Source of the DNA: Comamonas sp.
GTDB lineage: Bacteria; Pseudomonadota; Gammaproteobacteria; Burkholderiales; Burkholderiaceae_C
Direction of reading: 5' to 3'
Length of the DNA: 64,000 nucleotides
Assembly (NCBI GenBank): GCA_028690035.1
Contig: JAQVCA010000007.1
Location: forward strand, 71,126 to 135,125
This document shows, in pieces, positions 9,204-18,392 of the stretch; within the stretch, counting starts at the first letter, position 1, and every line of letters begins with the position of its first letter. The position numbers and the translations under genes are program-made. The notes below the pieces were generated by a model that searched no databases, was not told where the DNA came from, and worked only from the letters and a program-made list of their open reading frames with translations.

Positions 9204-11012
9204 ATGAATTTCAATAATTTATCCGTAGGGCGCAAGCTCTGGGTGCTGGTCTTGGGGTTGGTGGTGGCTTTGGTCACCGTCTTGGGAGGGCTGCTGGCCT
9301 ATCTGCAAAACCTCAATGCGCGCACCACAGAGCACTTCGAGATGACCCAAACCCGGGTGGCGCTGGCCGTGCGCTGGCGTGGCATGGTGGCGCTGGACGC
9401 CCAACGTGCCGTCGTGCAGATGGGTACTGTGGACACGTCTTTGGCCGATCGTCTGGAACAACAGTCCAAGGACAACACCCAGGCCATCTCCGAGCTGCAG
9501 CAAAAGGTCGAGTCCATGGTGGCCACTCCCGAGGGGCGCGACCTGCTCAAGAGCATCGCTGCCTTGCGTCAGACAGCCCTGGGCACTATCCGGCAGGCCA
9601 GCGCACTGCGTAAAAGCGGCGATTTGGAGCACGCTGCTGCCATGGTGAACCAGACTCTGCGTCCGCAGATCGATGCGTACGTGCAAGAGTTGGACAAATT
9701 CGTACAGCGCCAAGAAATGCGCCGCGACGAAGTGCACAAAGCCTCGCAGGCACTCACCCAGCAGGCTCTGCTGGTGGGAACGGCAATTGTGGCGTTGGTG
9801 GTGCTGCTGGCCTTGTTTTTGTCGGCCTGGCTGGTGCGAACCATCACCCAGCCGCTAGAGCGTGCGGTGGCCGTCACCGATGCGATTGCCGCTGGCGACT
9901 TGACCGTACATGTGCACACCGACCGTCGCGATGAGCTGGGGCGCCTGCTGCACAGCCTGGATGGTATGGCCGCTAAGCTGCGCCAGGTGGTGGGCGAGGT
10001 GCGCTCGGGCGTGGAATCGGTCTCCTCAGCCGCACACCAAATTGCCAGCGGCAACCACGACCTGTCGGCCCGCACCGAACAGACGGCAGCCAACCTAGAA
10101 GAGACGGCCGCCAGCATGGAAGAGCTGACTGCCACCGTCACGCAAAGCGCCGACACCGCACGCCAGGCCAACCAGCTGGCCAGCACCGCCGCCCAGGCGG
10201 CCGAGCGCGGTGGCGCAGTGGCTGAGCAGGTGGTGCACAGCATGCAAAACATCACGCAATCGAGCCGCAAGATTGGCGACATCATTGGCGTGATCGATGG
10301 CATTGCCTTCCAGACCAACATCCTGGCGCTGAATGCGGCGGTGGAAGCGGCCCGTGCCGGTGAGCAGGGCCGAGGCTTTGCGGTGGTGGCCTCTGAGGTG
10401 CGCAGCCTGGCGCAGCGCAGCGCCGAGGCGGCCAAAGAGATCAAAGGCCTGATCACCACCAGTGTGCAAAACGTGGATGAGGGCAGCCAGCAGGTGGAGC
10501 AAGCGGGCCAGTGCATGCAGGAAATTGTCTCTAGCGTGCGCCGCGTCAGCGACCTGATTGGCGAGATCACGGCCTCTAGTGGCGAGCAGCGCGACGGCAT
10601 TGGTCAGGTGAACCAGGCGGTGGCCAATCTGGACCAGATGACGCAGCAAAACGCGGCGCTGGTGGAAGAGGCCAGTGCGGCAGCGGCCTCCATGAGCGAA
10701 CAGGCGCAGCGCCTGGCGCAGGTGGTGTCGGTGTTCAACGTGGGCAACGATGGTGTGGCGCGCCCGGGGGCGGCCACACTGCGCCCCGGCGCTTCGGAGG
10801 CTGCTTCACGTGCCAGCGTGGCTGCGCCCCGGCCCGCTGCGACCAAAGCGGCAGCGGCCAGTGCGTCGGCCAAGCCGCTGGCCAGTAGCAAGCCTGCGCC
10901 CAAGGCGCCCCCATCCGCCAAGAGCACGGCTTCTGCACCAGCTGCTGCCGCCGCGCCCAAGTTGGTGGCACCGCCTGCGGCAGGGGCCGAGGACGATTGG
11001 GAAACCTTCTGA
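9204..11012 (+). CDS. Methyl-accepting chemotaxis protein 2
   Basis: A receptor of 602 aa with the same order of parts as its upstream neighbour: TM1, four-helix-bundle sensor, TM2 (about 188-210), HAMP, signalling hairpin ([20 protein letters not shown]) and a Pro/Ala/Lys-rich tail ending in EDDWETF. The sensor halves differ strongly between the two, while the signalling halves are nearly identical at DNA level over long stretches. This suggests tandem duplication followed by gene conversion. The 119-bp gap before it is very AT-rich and holds the GGGAGAG ribosome site. Its stop codon is directly followed by the stop codon of recJ on the other strand, with no base between. Confidence 0.95.
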   Translation: MNFNNLSVGRKLWVLVLGLVVALVTVLGGLLAYLQNLNARTTEHFEMTQTRVALAVRWRGMVALDAQRAVVQMGTVDTSLADRLEQQSKDNTQAISELQQKVESMVATPEGRDLLKSIAALRQTALGTIRQASALRKSGDLEHAAAMVNQTLRPQIDAYVQELDKFVQRQEMRRDEVHKASQALTQQALLVGTAIVALVVLLALFLSAWLVRTITQPLERAVAVTDAIAAGDLTVHVHTDRRDELGRLLHSLDGMAAKLRQVVGEVRSGVESVSSAAHQIASGNHDLSARTEQTAANLEETAASMEELTATVTQSADTARQANQLASTAAQAAERGGAVAEQVVHSMQNITQSSRKIGDIIGVIDGIAFQTNILALNAAVEAARAGEQGRGFAVVASEVRSLAQRSAEAAKEIKGLITTSVQNVDEGSQQVEQAGQCMQEIVSSVRRVSDLIGEITASSGEQRDGIGQVNQAVANLDQMTQQNAALVEEASAAAASMSEQAQRLAQVVSVFNVGNDGVARPGAATLRPGASEAASRASVAAPRPAATKAAAASASAKPLASSKPAPKAPPSAKSTASAPAAAAAPKLVAPPAAGAEDDWETF

Positions 11013-12722
11013 TCAGCCTTCGGCACCTTCGACCAGAAACTGCACCTTGCGCTCGCCGCGCCACTCGTTGATGTCCAGGCGAAAGGCGAGCAGTGCCCAG
11101 TTGGGCAGCGGCTCGGTGCGGCCAAACCAGATGCCATCGACCACATCGCCCCGGTGGCGCAGTTGCAGCTTGAGGTGCTTTTCGCCCACCAGGCGCTGCG
11201 AGACGATTTCCATGTCCTCGCTGAAGGTGGGCGGCTCAAAGCCCTGACCCCAGACCTGCAAATTCAGCTGCTCCACCGCACGGGCATCGCGAAACTGCGG
11301 CTCCAAAGGCCCGTCGGTGTGCAGGCAGCGCGTGAGCGTGGCGGCAGTGAGCCACTCTTGCGCGACTTGGGCAAAGGCCGCTTCAAAGCGCGGCAATTGT
11401 TCGGCCCGGATGGTGCAGCCAGCCGCCATGGCGTGACCACCAAAACGCAGCAGCACATCGGGATAGCGCTTGGCCACCAAGTCCAGCGCATCGCGCAGGT
11501 GAAAACCGGCAATGGAGCGCCCCGAGCCTTTGAGCTCGTGCGCCTTGCCCTCGGCCTGGCTGGCGGCAAAGACAAAGGTGGGGCGGTGCAGCCGGTCTTT
11601 GATGCGCGAGGCGACGATGCCGACCACGCCCTCGTGAAAGCCCTCGTCAAACACCGTGATCGCGGCGGGCGGCGTGCCGTCGCGCGCCAGCAGTTCATCG
11701 GCCAGCGCAAAGGCCTGCAGGCGCATATCGCCTTCTAAATCTTGGCGTTGGCGGTTGATGCGATCCAGCGTTTCGGCCAGCTGCAGGGCGTGTGCAAAAT
11801 CGTCGGACAGCAGGCAGGCAATGCCAATCGTCATGTCGGCCAGACGCCCGGCGGCGTTGATGCGCGGGCCCAGGGCAAAGCCAAAGTCTTGCGTGGTGGC
11901 CTGTTGCCAGGTTTTGCCACTGGCCTGGTACAGCGCCCGCATACCTGCGGGCATGTGGCCTTTGCGGATGCGCGCCAGCCCCTGATCGACCAGACGGCGG
12001 TTGTTCGTGTCCAGCTTGACCACATCGGCCACCGTGCCCAGGGCCACCAGCGGCAGCAGGGCATCGAGCCGGGGCTGGGGCCGCGCATCGAAGGCGCCGC
12101 GCTGGCGCAAGAGCGCGCGCAGCGCCAACAGCACATAGAACATCACGCCCACCCCGGCCATGCTTTTGCTGGCAAAGCGGCAACCGGGCTGGTTGGGGTT
12201 GACCATGGCCTCGGGCGTGGGCAGTGCGCTGCCGGGCAGGTGGTGGTCGGTGATCAGCACCTGCAGGCCCAGCTGCTGCGCCGCTTGTACGCCCTCGACG
12301 CTGCCGATGCCGTTGTCCACGGTGACCAGCACGTCGTAACCGCGCTCGGCCACGCGCTGGGCAATGGCGGGCGAGAGGCCATAGCCGTCCTGCACGCGGT
12401 CGGGCACCTCGTAGCCGACATGCTGCGCGCCCAGCATGCACAGGCCGCGCACGGCCACGGCGCAGGCGGTGGCGCCGTCGCAGTCGTAATCGGCCACGAT
12501 GCAGATGCGTTTTTGTGCAGCCAGCGCATCGGCCAGCAGCTGGGCGGCGGCGTCGATGCCTTTGAGGTCGGACGGCGGCAGCAGGTGCTGCAAGCCGGTG
12601 TCCAGCTCTTGGGGCGATTGCACGCCGCGCGCGGCAAACAGGCGTGCCAGCAAGGGACTGACGCCGCTTTGCAGCAGGGCATCGACCTGGGTGGGGGAAA
12701 TCTCCCGTTCAATAATTTTCAT
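11013..12722 (-). CDS. recJ: Single-strand-specific 5'-3' exonuclease RecJ
   Basis: A DHH-superfamily nuclease of 569 aa acting in recombination and mismatch repair. Metal-binding motifs: D78/D80/D82 in VADYDCDGATA, D136 in VTVDNGIG, D159-H160-H161 in ITDHHLPG, then the DHHA1 part with FGGHAMAAGC and the OB-fold C-terminus. The start codon overlaps the stop codon of the upstream rpfE-like gene (ATGA), so translation is coupled. The rpfE–recJ neighbourhood is also known from Xanthomonas. Confidence 0.97.
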   Translation of the reverse strand: MKIIEREISPTQVDALLQSGVSPLLARLFAARGVQSPQELDTGLQHLLPPSDLKGIDAAAQLLADALAAQKRICIVADYDCDGATACAVAVRGLCMLGAQHVGYEVPDRVQDGYGLSPAIAQRVAERGYDVLVTVDNGIGSVEGVQAAQQLGLQVLITDHHLPGSALPTPEAMVNPNQPGCRFASKSMAGVGVMFYVLLALRALLRQRGAFDARPQPRLDALLPLVALGTVADVVKLDTNNRRLVDQGLARIRKGHMPAGMRALYQASGKTWQQATTQDFGFALGPRINAAGRLADMTIGIACLLSDDFAHALQLAETLDRINRQRQDLEGDMRLQAFALADELLARDGTPPAAITVFDEGFHEGVVGIVASRIKDRLHRPTFVFAASQAEGKAHELKGSGRSIAGFHLRDALDLVAKRYPDVLLRFGGHAMAAGCTIRAEQLPRFEAAFAQVAQEWLTAATLTRCLHTDGPLEPQFRDARAVEQLNLQVWGQGFEPPTFSEDMEIVSQRLVGEKHLKLQLRHRGDVVDGIWFGRTEPLPNWALLAFRLDINEWRGERKVQFLVEGAEG

Positions 12723-13672
12723 AGCTGTTCGCGCAGGTCAGATAAGCGTTTAGGGGCAAAAAGTGCCTTAAACCTTTGTAGGAGAGCGGATCGTGCTCTC
12801 AAAAAGTGAATGGCCTGGCCCTCGCCGCACAGCGTGAGCTGCACCGCCGCCCCGGCGCGCGCCTGGGCCAGCAGCGCGCTGATGGGGCCATCCTCCGCCG
12901 CTTGCCAGGCCTGCTGCCAGGCGCTCCAGTGCTGGCGCAGCGCGGCCTGGCGCAGCGTGTCCACCACGGTGATCTGCGCGGTGCTGGCAGGCAGCTGGTG
13001 CGCGCTGGCCAACTGCCCGGCGCCATGCAGCCAAAAGCCGTTGATGGGCGCCAGCCCTTGCGCTTCGCGCGCGTCGTTGAAGGCGTGGTTGTAGAGCAGC
13101 ATCTGCGCTTCGCTGTGCAGGCGCTGAAACGGCTGGGTTTGCGGCAGCCACAGGCTGGCATCGCGCAGCAGCACGCGATCGAGCGACGCGGTGCGCAGCC
13201 CGGCCAGCGGCGCACCGCTGACGCGCCACAGCAGCGGCGCGAGCACCTCCAGCTGCAGGCCGTCCTCGGCCCACCAAGGCGCCAAGATGGCACACAACTG
13301 CTGCGCTTGCTCCAGCGTCAGCTGCAGCTGCGCCGGGTCGTCCAGCCGTACCTGGTCGGCCCCGGCATGCAGGTGGCAGGGCGTCAGCCAGGCATGCGGC
13401 ACATCGGCAGCCGCGCCCACCGCTGCCCAGGCGGGCGCCTGGGGGTCGAGCTGCAGCGCCCGTGCCACCGCACGTTCGTGCGGGGGGATGGGGTGGTCGT
13501 ACTCGTCTCCATCGCGCTCTTGCTCGTGCAGCAGCGCCAGCAGGGCATCGAGCTGGGGCGTGGCCACGGCCGGGGCGCCTTCTACGGCGGCGTAGGGCAG
13601 GATGAGGTGGTGTGGCGCGCGCGCATCCGGTGCGGGCAGCGCAAAGGGCAAAGGCAGAAGGTCGGCAGGCAT
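12719..13672 (-). CDS. RpfE-like conserved protein
   Basis: A protein of 317 aa with no signal peptide or membrane segment. The start chosen is the ATG at 13672 (MPADLLPLPFALPAP); a further upstream ATG at 13711 is less likely. Leu/Ala/Gln-rich, with conserved-looking stretches such as PHAWLTPCHLHAGADQVRL and LAPINGFWLHGAGQL. Its size, motifs and coupling to recJ match the proteins annotated as RpfE or as phosphoglycerate-mutase-like regulatory protein in Burkholderiales and Xanthomonas. The biochemical activity is unknown to me. The last part of the gene (about 12740-12800) has lower GC and short inverted repeats, and may have been extended by a repeat copy. Confidence 0.65.
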   Translation of the reverse strand: MPADLLPLPFALPAPDARAPHHLILPYAAVEGAPAVATPQLDALLALLHEQERDGDEYDHPIPPHERAVARALQLDPQAPAWAAVGAAADVPHAWLTPCHLHAGADQVRLDDPAQLQLTLEQAQQLCAILAPWWAEDGLQLEVLAPLLWRVSGAPLAGLRTASLDRVLLRDASLWLPQTQPFQRLHSEAQMLLYNHAFNDAREAQGLAPINGFWLHGAGQLASAHQLPASTAQITVVDTLRQAALRQHWSAWQQAWQAAEDGPISALLAQARAGAAVQLTLCGEGQAIHFLRARSALLQRFKALFAPKRLSDLREQL

Positions 13673-13769
13673 GGGGCGCGATTGTCGCCAAAGTCGCGCC
13701 ACGCTGCCCACGCAGGCTTTGCCAGCTCAGCATTGGGGCAGTGTGCGCTGGTGCCACAATGCGCGCGCT

Positions 13770-15023
13770 ATGCAAATACCTTTTGAAATTGCCCTGGGCT
13801 GGCGCTACACGCGCGCGGGGCGGGCCACACGGCGCAATGGCTTTATCTCGTTCATCTCGGGCGCCTCCATGCTGGGCATTGCGCTGGGGGTGGCGGCGCT
13901 GATCATTGTGCTCAGCGTCATGAACGGCTTTCAAAAAGAGGTGCGCGACCGCATGCTCAGCGTGGTCTCGCACATCGAGATTTTTGCCCCCAACGGCCAG
14001 GCCATGCGCGATGTGGGTGCCACCATGGCACAGGCCAAACGCCACCCCGAGGTGATCGGCGCCGCGCCCTTTGTCGCTGCGCAGGCGCTGCTGGCGCGCG
14101 GCGATGACATGAAGGGCGTGCTGGTGCGCGGCATCGACCCGGCGCATGAAGGCGAAGTCACCGACCTGGCCGCCACCAACACCGAGGTGCTGCAGCGCCT
14201 GCAGCCGGGCAGCTTTGCCGTGGTGCTGGGCGTGGAGCTGGCGCGCAACCTGGGCGTGGCCGAGGGCGACACCGTCACCCTGATTGCCCCCAGCGGGCAA
14301 GTGACGCCAGCAGGCGTGGTGCCGCGCATGAAGCAAATGCAGGTGGCGGGCTTGTTTGACTCGGGCCACTACGAGTACGACGCCAACATGGCCATGCTGC
14401 ACCACCAAGATGCGCAGAAGGTTTTCCGGCTGGAAGGCCCGACGGGCGTGCGTCTCAAGCTACAAGATTTGCACCAAGCCCCGCGCGTGACCCACGAGCT
14501 GGCCGCACAGCTGCAAGAGTTTTTGTACCTGCGCGACTGGACGCAGCAAAACAAAACCTGGTTTGCCGCCGTGCAGGTGGAAAAACGCATGATGTTCATC
14601 ATCTTGACGCTGATCGTGGCCGTGGCCGCGTTCAATCTGGTTTCTACGCTGGTGATGACGGTGCAGGACAAGCGCTCGGACATCGCCATCCTGCGCACGC
14701 TGGGGGCCTCGCCCGCTTCGATCATGGCGGTGTTTGTGGTGCAGGGTGCCATGGTGGGCGTGCTGGGCACGCTGGGCGGACTGGCGCTGGGGCTGCTGGT
14801 GGCGTGCAATATCGACGTGATCGTTCCGGCCATTGAAAACGCCCTGGGCGCCAGCTTTTTGCCCAAGGACATTTACCTCATCAGCCGCATGCCCAGCGAG
14901 CCGCTGGCCAGCGACATCGTGCCCATTGCCATCATCTCTTTGCTGCTGGCCTTTGCGGCCACCCTCTACCCCAGCTGGCGTGCCAGCCGCGTCAACCCTG
15001 CGGAGGCACTGCGCTATGAGTGA
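13770..15023 (+). CDS. lolC: Lipoprotein-releasing ABC transporter permease LolC/LolE
   Basis: A permease of 417 aa that extracts outer-membrane lipoproteins from the inner membrane and hands them to LolA. TM1 is near residues 27-50 ([18 protein letters not shown]), a large periplasmic domain runs to about 270, and three C-terminal membrane segments end with the typical [16 protein letters not shown]. Many betaproteobacteria have a single LolC/E-type permease acting as a homodimer, and only one is visible here. The gene overlaps lolD by 8 bp, so the two are one operon. Confidence 0.93.
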   Translation: MQIPFEIALGWRYTRAGRATRRNGFISFISGASMLGIALGVAALIIVLSVMNGFQKEVRDRMLSVVSHIEIFAPNGQAMRDVGATMAQAKRHPEVIGAAPFVAAQALLARGDDMKGVLVRGIDPAHEGEVTDLAATNTEVLQRLQPGSFAVVLGVELARNLGVAEGDTVTLIAPSGQVTPAGVVPRMKQMQVAGLFDSGHYEYDANMAMLHHQDAQKVFRLEGPTGVRLKLQDLHQAPRVTHELAAQLQEFLYLRDWTQQNKTWFAAVQVEKRMMFIILTLIVAVAAFNLVSTLVMTVQDKRSDIAILRTLGASPASIMAVFVVQGAMVGVLGTLGGLALGLLVACNIDVIVPAIENALGASFLPKDIYLISRMPSEPLASDIVPIAIISLLLAFAATLYPSWRASRVNPAEALRYE

Positions 15024-15702
15024 AATCGGTCAAGTCGTTCTGCAAGCCCACGGCCTGGGCAAGCGCTTTGAAGATGGCCAGCTCAACGTGCAGGTGCTGC
15101 ACGATGTCGGCATTGCCGTGCACGCCGGGGAAACGCTGGCGATTGTGGGCGCCAGTGGCTCGGGCAAAAGCACGCTGCTGCACCTGCTCGGCGGCTTGGA
15201 TGCGCCCAGCACTGGGCGCGTGCAGCTGCTGGGCCAAGATTTGCAGCGCCTGAGCGCGCGCGAGCAAGGCCAGTGGCGCAACCAGCACCTGGGCTTTATC
15301 TACCAGTTTCACCACCTGCTGCCCGAATTTACGGCGCTGGAAAACGTGGCCATGCCACTGCTCATCCGCCGCCTGCCGCGCGAGCAGGCGCTGCAACAGG
15401 CGGCTGCCATGCTGGCTGCCGTTGGGTTGGCCGAACGCACCGCGCACAAACCGGCGCAGCTCTCAGGCGGCGAGCGCCAGCGCGTGGCCATTGCGCGCGC
15501 CCTGGTCACGCAACCGGCGTGCGTGCTGGCCGATGAGCCCACCGGCAACCTCGACCGCAGCACCGCCGATGGTGTGTTTGCCCTGATGCTGGAACTGGCG
15601 CGCGCGCACGGCACCGCGTTTGTGCTGGTCACGCACGACGAGAGTCTGGCCGCGCGCTGCGACCGCCAGCTGCGTTTGGTACATGGCAAGTTGGCCAGTT
15701 AA
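15016..15702 (+). CDS. lolD: Lipoprotein-releasing ABC transporter ATPase LolD
   Basis: An ABC ATPase of 228 aa. Walker A GASGSGKS (45-52), Q-loop region [17 protein letters not shown] typical of the LolD/MacB subfamily, signature LSGGERQR, Walker [12 protein letters not shown] and switch histidine in VTHDESLA. It powers the LolC/E permease encoded directly upstream, with which it overlaps. A nested-palindrome repeat follows the stop codon and may end the transcript. Confidence 0.96.
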   Translation: MSEIGQVVLQAHGLGKRFEDGQLNVQVLHDVGIAVHAGETLAIVGASGSGKSTLLHLLGGLDAPSTGRVQLLGQDLQRLSAREQGQWRNQHLGFIYQFHHLLPEFTALENVAMPLLIRRLPREQALQQAAAMLAAVGLAERTAHKPAQLSGGERQRVAIARALVTQPACVLADEPTGNLDRSTADGVFALMLELARAHGTAFVLVTHDESLAARCDRQLRLVHGKLAS

Positions 15703-15734
15703 GACGGCAGGCGCTGTGCGAAATTGCTACTTTA

Positions 15735-15820
15735 AAGAGAGCTGCTTGCGCTTTGTACAAGGCCATTTCAGAGTATTTTTTACTGGAAATGAACGGTGAA
15801 TAAGCGCCGGCAGCTCTGAA
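15735..15820. repeat. Nested-palindrome intergenic repeat, copy c
   Basis: Outer arms GAGCTGCTTGCGCTT and AAGCGCCGGCAGCTC pair imperfectly. The inner arms CATTTCAG and CTGGAAATG pair with one bulge. The inner sequence differs from the other copies, yet both arms changed together. It fills most of the lolD–tatD gap. Confidence 0.7.
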
Positions 15821-15832
15821 ATCAGGAGTTCT

Positions 15833-16681
15833 ATGCCCGATTGCTCTGCCCCCTGGGTCGATACCCACTGCCACCTGGATGCGCCGGAGTTCGACGCCGA
15901 CCGCCTGCAGGTGCGCCAGGCCGCGCGCGCGGCGGGCGTGGGCCATTGCGTGCTGGTGGCGGTGGAACGCAGCCACTGGCAGGCGGTGCGCGATCTGGCG
16001 CACGCCACGGGCGACAGCTACGCGCTGGGCATCCACCCGCTGTACACGCCGCAGGCACAAGAAGGCGATATCGACGCCTTGCGCGCGTTGCTTGTGCAGT
16101 GGCGCGACGATCCGCAGCTGGTGGCGGTGGGCGAAATAGGTCTGGATTTTTTTGTCCCCGCACTCAAAACCGAAGCGGCCCGTGCGCGCCAGCAGTGGTT
16201 TTACACGCAGCAGGTAGCGCTGGCACGGGCGCTGCAGTTGCCCGTCATCGTGCATGTACGCCAAAGCAGCGATGCACTCCTGAAAACCTTGCGTGCTACC
16301 CCGGTGGTGGGCGGCATTGCCCACGCGTTCAATGGCAGCTGGCAGCAGGCACAGGCGTTTATCGGCTTGGGCTTCAAGCTGGGTTTTGGTGGCGCCATCA
16401 CCTACGAGCGCGCACTGAAATTGCGCGACCTGGCGCAGCGCTTGCCGCTGGACAGCCTGGTGCTGGAAACCGATGCGCCCGACATGCCGCCGCAATGGCT
16501 CTATCGCACCGCCGCGCAGCGCCAAGACGGACAGCCACAAGGCCGCAACTGCAGCGCGCAGCTGCCGCGCATCGCGCAGCAACTGGCGCAATTGCGCGGC
16601 ATGGAGCTGGCCGCGTTGGCCCAGGCCACCAGCGCCAACGCCCGTGCGGCCTTGTGTGGCCTGCCTGCGTGGCAGGGGTGA
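15833..16681 (+). CDS. tatD: TatD-family metal-dependent deoxyribonuclease
   Basis: A protein of 282 aa with the TatD amidohydrolase-like barrel: DTHCHLD (10-16) with H12 and H14, the metal glutamate in VGEIGLDFF, the histidines of PVIVHVR and IAHAFNG, and ETDAPDMPP near the C-terminus. TatD enzymes are 3'-5' DNases linked to DNA repair and quality control. A Shine-Dalgarno AGGAG lies at 15824-15828, four bases before the ATG. It sits between lolD and the periplasmic protease gene. Confidence 0.9.
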   Translation: MPDCSAPWVDTHCHLDAPEFDADRLQVRQAARAAGVGHCVLVAVERSHWQAVRDLAHATGDSYALGIHPLYTPQAQEGDIDALRALLVQWRDDPQLVAVGEIGLDFFVPALKTEAARARQQWFYTQQVALARALQLPVIVHVRQSSDALLKTLRATPVVGGIAHAFNGSWQQAQAFIGLGFKLGFGGAITYERALKLRDLAQRLPLDSLVLETDAPDMPPQWLYRTAAQRQDGQPQGRNCSAQLPRIAQQLAQLRGMELAALAQATSANARAALCGLPAWQG

Positions 16682-16697
16682 GAAAACGTTCACCATG

Positions 16698-16726
16698 GGA
16701 ACCAAAAGGCCCACTTTTTTTCTGAA
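16698..16726 (+). promoter_or_regulatory. Sigma-E-like promoter of the DegQ/MucD gene
   Basis: GGAACC (16698-16703) and TCTGAA (16721-16726) are separated by 17 bases. This fits the enterobacterial sigma-E pattern GGAACTT–N16–TCTGA except for the last two bases of the -35 element. It lies about 40 bp upstream of the start codon of a periplasmic quality-control protease, the classical kind of sigma-E target. Confidence 0.6.
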
Positions 16727-16766
16727 CACGATCTTGTTGCATATGAAAACAGAAAGGATGCACACC

Positions 16767-18296
16767 ATGCGCACTTGGCGTTTCAAACCCTTGCATGCCG
16801 CCGTTATGGCGCTGGCCTTGGCTGGAGGAGCCGCTGGCGTTGCGGGGTGGCAGCCTGGGATGCTGCTGCCTGCAGCCAGTGCCCAAGCCCAGGCGCAGCC
16901 CCAACCTGCCGCCAATCCGGTATTGGTGCAGGGGTTGCCTGATTTCAGTCCTTTGGTCGATCGCGTCGGCCCGTCGGTGGTGAACATCCGCACCACCGAG
17001 AAAATCCGCCGCTCCGGTGGGGCCACGGGCTTTCCGGGTATGGACGAGGACATGCTCGAGTTTTTCCGCCGCTTTGGTCTGCCCGTGCCCAATATGCCGC
17101 GCTCGCCGGGGCAGCAGATGCCCGACGAGGGCGAAGGTGAAGAACGCCCCAGCGGCGTGGGCTCGGGCTTCATCTTGAGCAGCGATGGCTACATCATGAC
17201 CAACGCGCACGTGATCGATGGGGCCAGCGAGGTCATCGTCACGCTGCCCGATCAGCGCGAGTTCAAGGCCAAGGTCGTCGGCGCGGACAAGCGCACCGAT
17301 GTGGCCGTGGTCAAGATCGAGGCCAAGGGCCTGCCTGCTGTGAAGATTGGCGATGTCTCGCGCCTAAGGGTGGGTGAGTGGGTCATGGCGATTGGCTCGC
17401 CCTTTGGGCTGGAGAGCACCGTGACAGCGGGCATCGTCAGCGCCAAGCAGCGCGACACGGGCGACTACCTGCCCTTTATCCAAACCGACGTGGCCATCAA
17501 CCCGGGCAACTCGGGCGGACCGCTCATCAATATGCGTGGCGAGGTGGTGGGCATCAACAGCCAGATTTATTCGCGCTCGGGCGGCTTCATGGGCATCAGC
17601 TTTGCCATCCCGATGGACGAGGCCATCCGCGTGAGCGACCAGCTGCGCGCCACCGGCAAGGTGACGCGCGGGCGCATTGGCGTGCAGATCGGCCCGGTGG
17701 ACAAGGATGTGGCCGAGTCCATCGGTCTGGGCAAGGCCACCGGCGCGCTGGTGTCGGCGGTGGAGTCCGATTCACCGGCCGCCAAGGCGGGGTTGCAGCC
17801 GGGCGATGTGATCGTGCAGTTCGATGGCAAGGCCATCGACAAGGTCTCTGATCTGCCGCGTCTGGTGGGTGGCACCAAGCCTGGCAGCCGCAGCAGCGTG
17901 ACGGTGTTCCGCCGCGGTAAAGAGCTGCGCCTGCCCATCACCATTGCCGAAGTGCCCAGCGACGATGCCCAGGTGGCGCAGGCCGGTGGTGACAGCAGTG
18001 CCAGCCCCAAGGTTCAGGCTCCCAGCCTGGGTCTGGGCGTGGCTGAGCTGACGGCCGCGCAAAAGAAAAGCCTGGGCCTTGACGCCGGGGTGCGCGTGAC
18101 CGTGGCCGAAGGCCCCGCCGCGCGCGCTGGGTTGCGCGAGGGCGATGTGATTCTGGCCCTGGCCAACAGCGAAGTGGCCAACGTACCCGGTTTTGAGCAG
18201 GCGCTGAACTCCATCGACGCGCGCAAGCCTGTGAACGTGCTGGTGCGCCGTGGCGAGTGGGCGCAGTACGTGCTGATTCGCCCGCAGGGCCGGTAA
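16767..18296 (+). CDS. degQ: Periplasmic serine protease/chaperone DegQ (MucD/HtrA family)
   Basis: An HtrA protease of 509 aa. Signal peptide: RTWRFKPLHAAV, then an Ala/Leu-rich core ending near ASAQAQA. A trypsin-like domain carries H148 (TNAHVIDG), D178 (TDVAVV) and S249 (NPGNSGGP), followed by two PDZ domains (about 300-385 and 410-505). It degrades or refolds damaged envelope proteins. Three in-frame ATGs lie close together; 16767 is chosen because GAAAGGA lies at the right distance before it. It is preceded by a sigma-E-like promoter and followed by a strong terminator, so it is probably its own transcription unit. Confidence 0.94.
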   Translation: MRTWRFKPLHAAVMALALAGGAAGVAGWQPGMLLPAASAQAQAQPQPAANPVLVQGLPDFSPLVDRVGPSVVNIRTTEKIRRSGGATGFPGMDEDMLEFFRRFGLPVPNMPRSPGQQMPDEGEGEERPSGVGSGFILSSDGYIMTNAHVIDGASEVIVTLPDQREFKAKVVGADKRTDVAVVKIEAKGLPAVKIGDVSRLRVGEWVMAIGSPFGLESTVTAGIVSAKQRDTGDYLPFIQTDVAINPGNSGGPLINMRGEVVGINSQIYSRSGGFMGISFAIPMDEAIRVSDQLRATGKVTRGRIGVQIGPVDKDVAESIGLGKATGALVSAVESDSPAAKAGLQPGDVIVQFDGKAIDKVSDLPRLVGGTKPGSRSSVTVFRRGKELRLPITIAEVPSDDAQVAQAGGDSSASPKVQAPSLGLGVAELTAAQKKSLGLDAGVRVTVAEGPAARAGLREGDVILALANSEVANVPGFEQALNSIDARKPVNVLVRRGEWAQYVLIRPQGR

Positions 18297-18338
18297 AACA
18301 GCCAGCTTGGGTAGAATGCGCCGTTTGCCTGATCAACA

Positions 18339-18366
18339 GGGTGCGCAGCGGGCGCACCCTTTTTTA
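18339..18366 (+). terminator. Rho-independent terminator after degQ
   Basis: GGGTGCGC and GCGCACCC form a perfect 8-bp stem with a 5-base loop, followed by six T residues. Confidence 0.88.
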
Positions 18367-18392
18367 TCCAGGTGCTACTTTTGTGACTGTTG

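Noticed and set aside
7303-11012. Chemoreceptor pair as a composite mobile element
   Set aside because: No terminal repeats, transposase or target duplication; tandem duplication explains the similarity.
12740-12800. Repeat copy at the 3' end of the rpfE-like gene
   Set aside because: GATAAGCG and short inverted repeats are present, but the arms do not line up with the family well enough to annotate.
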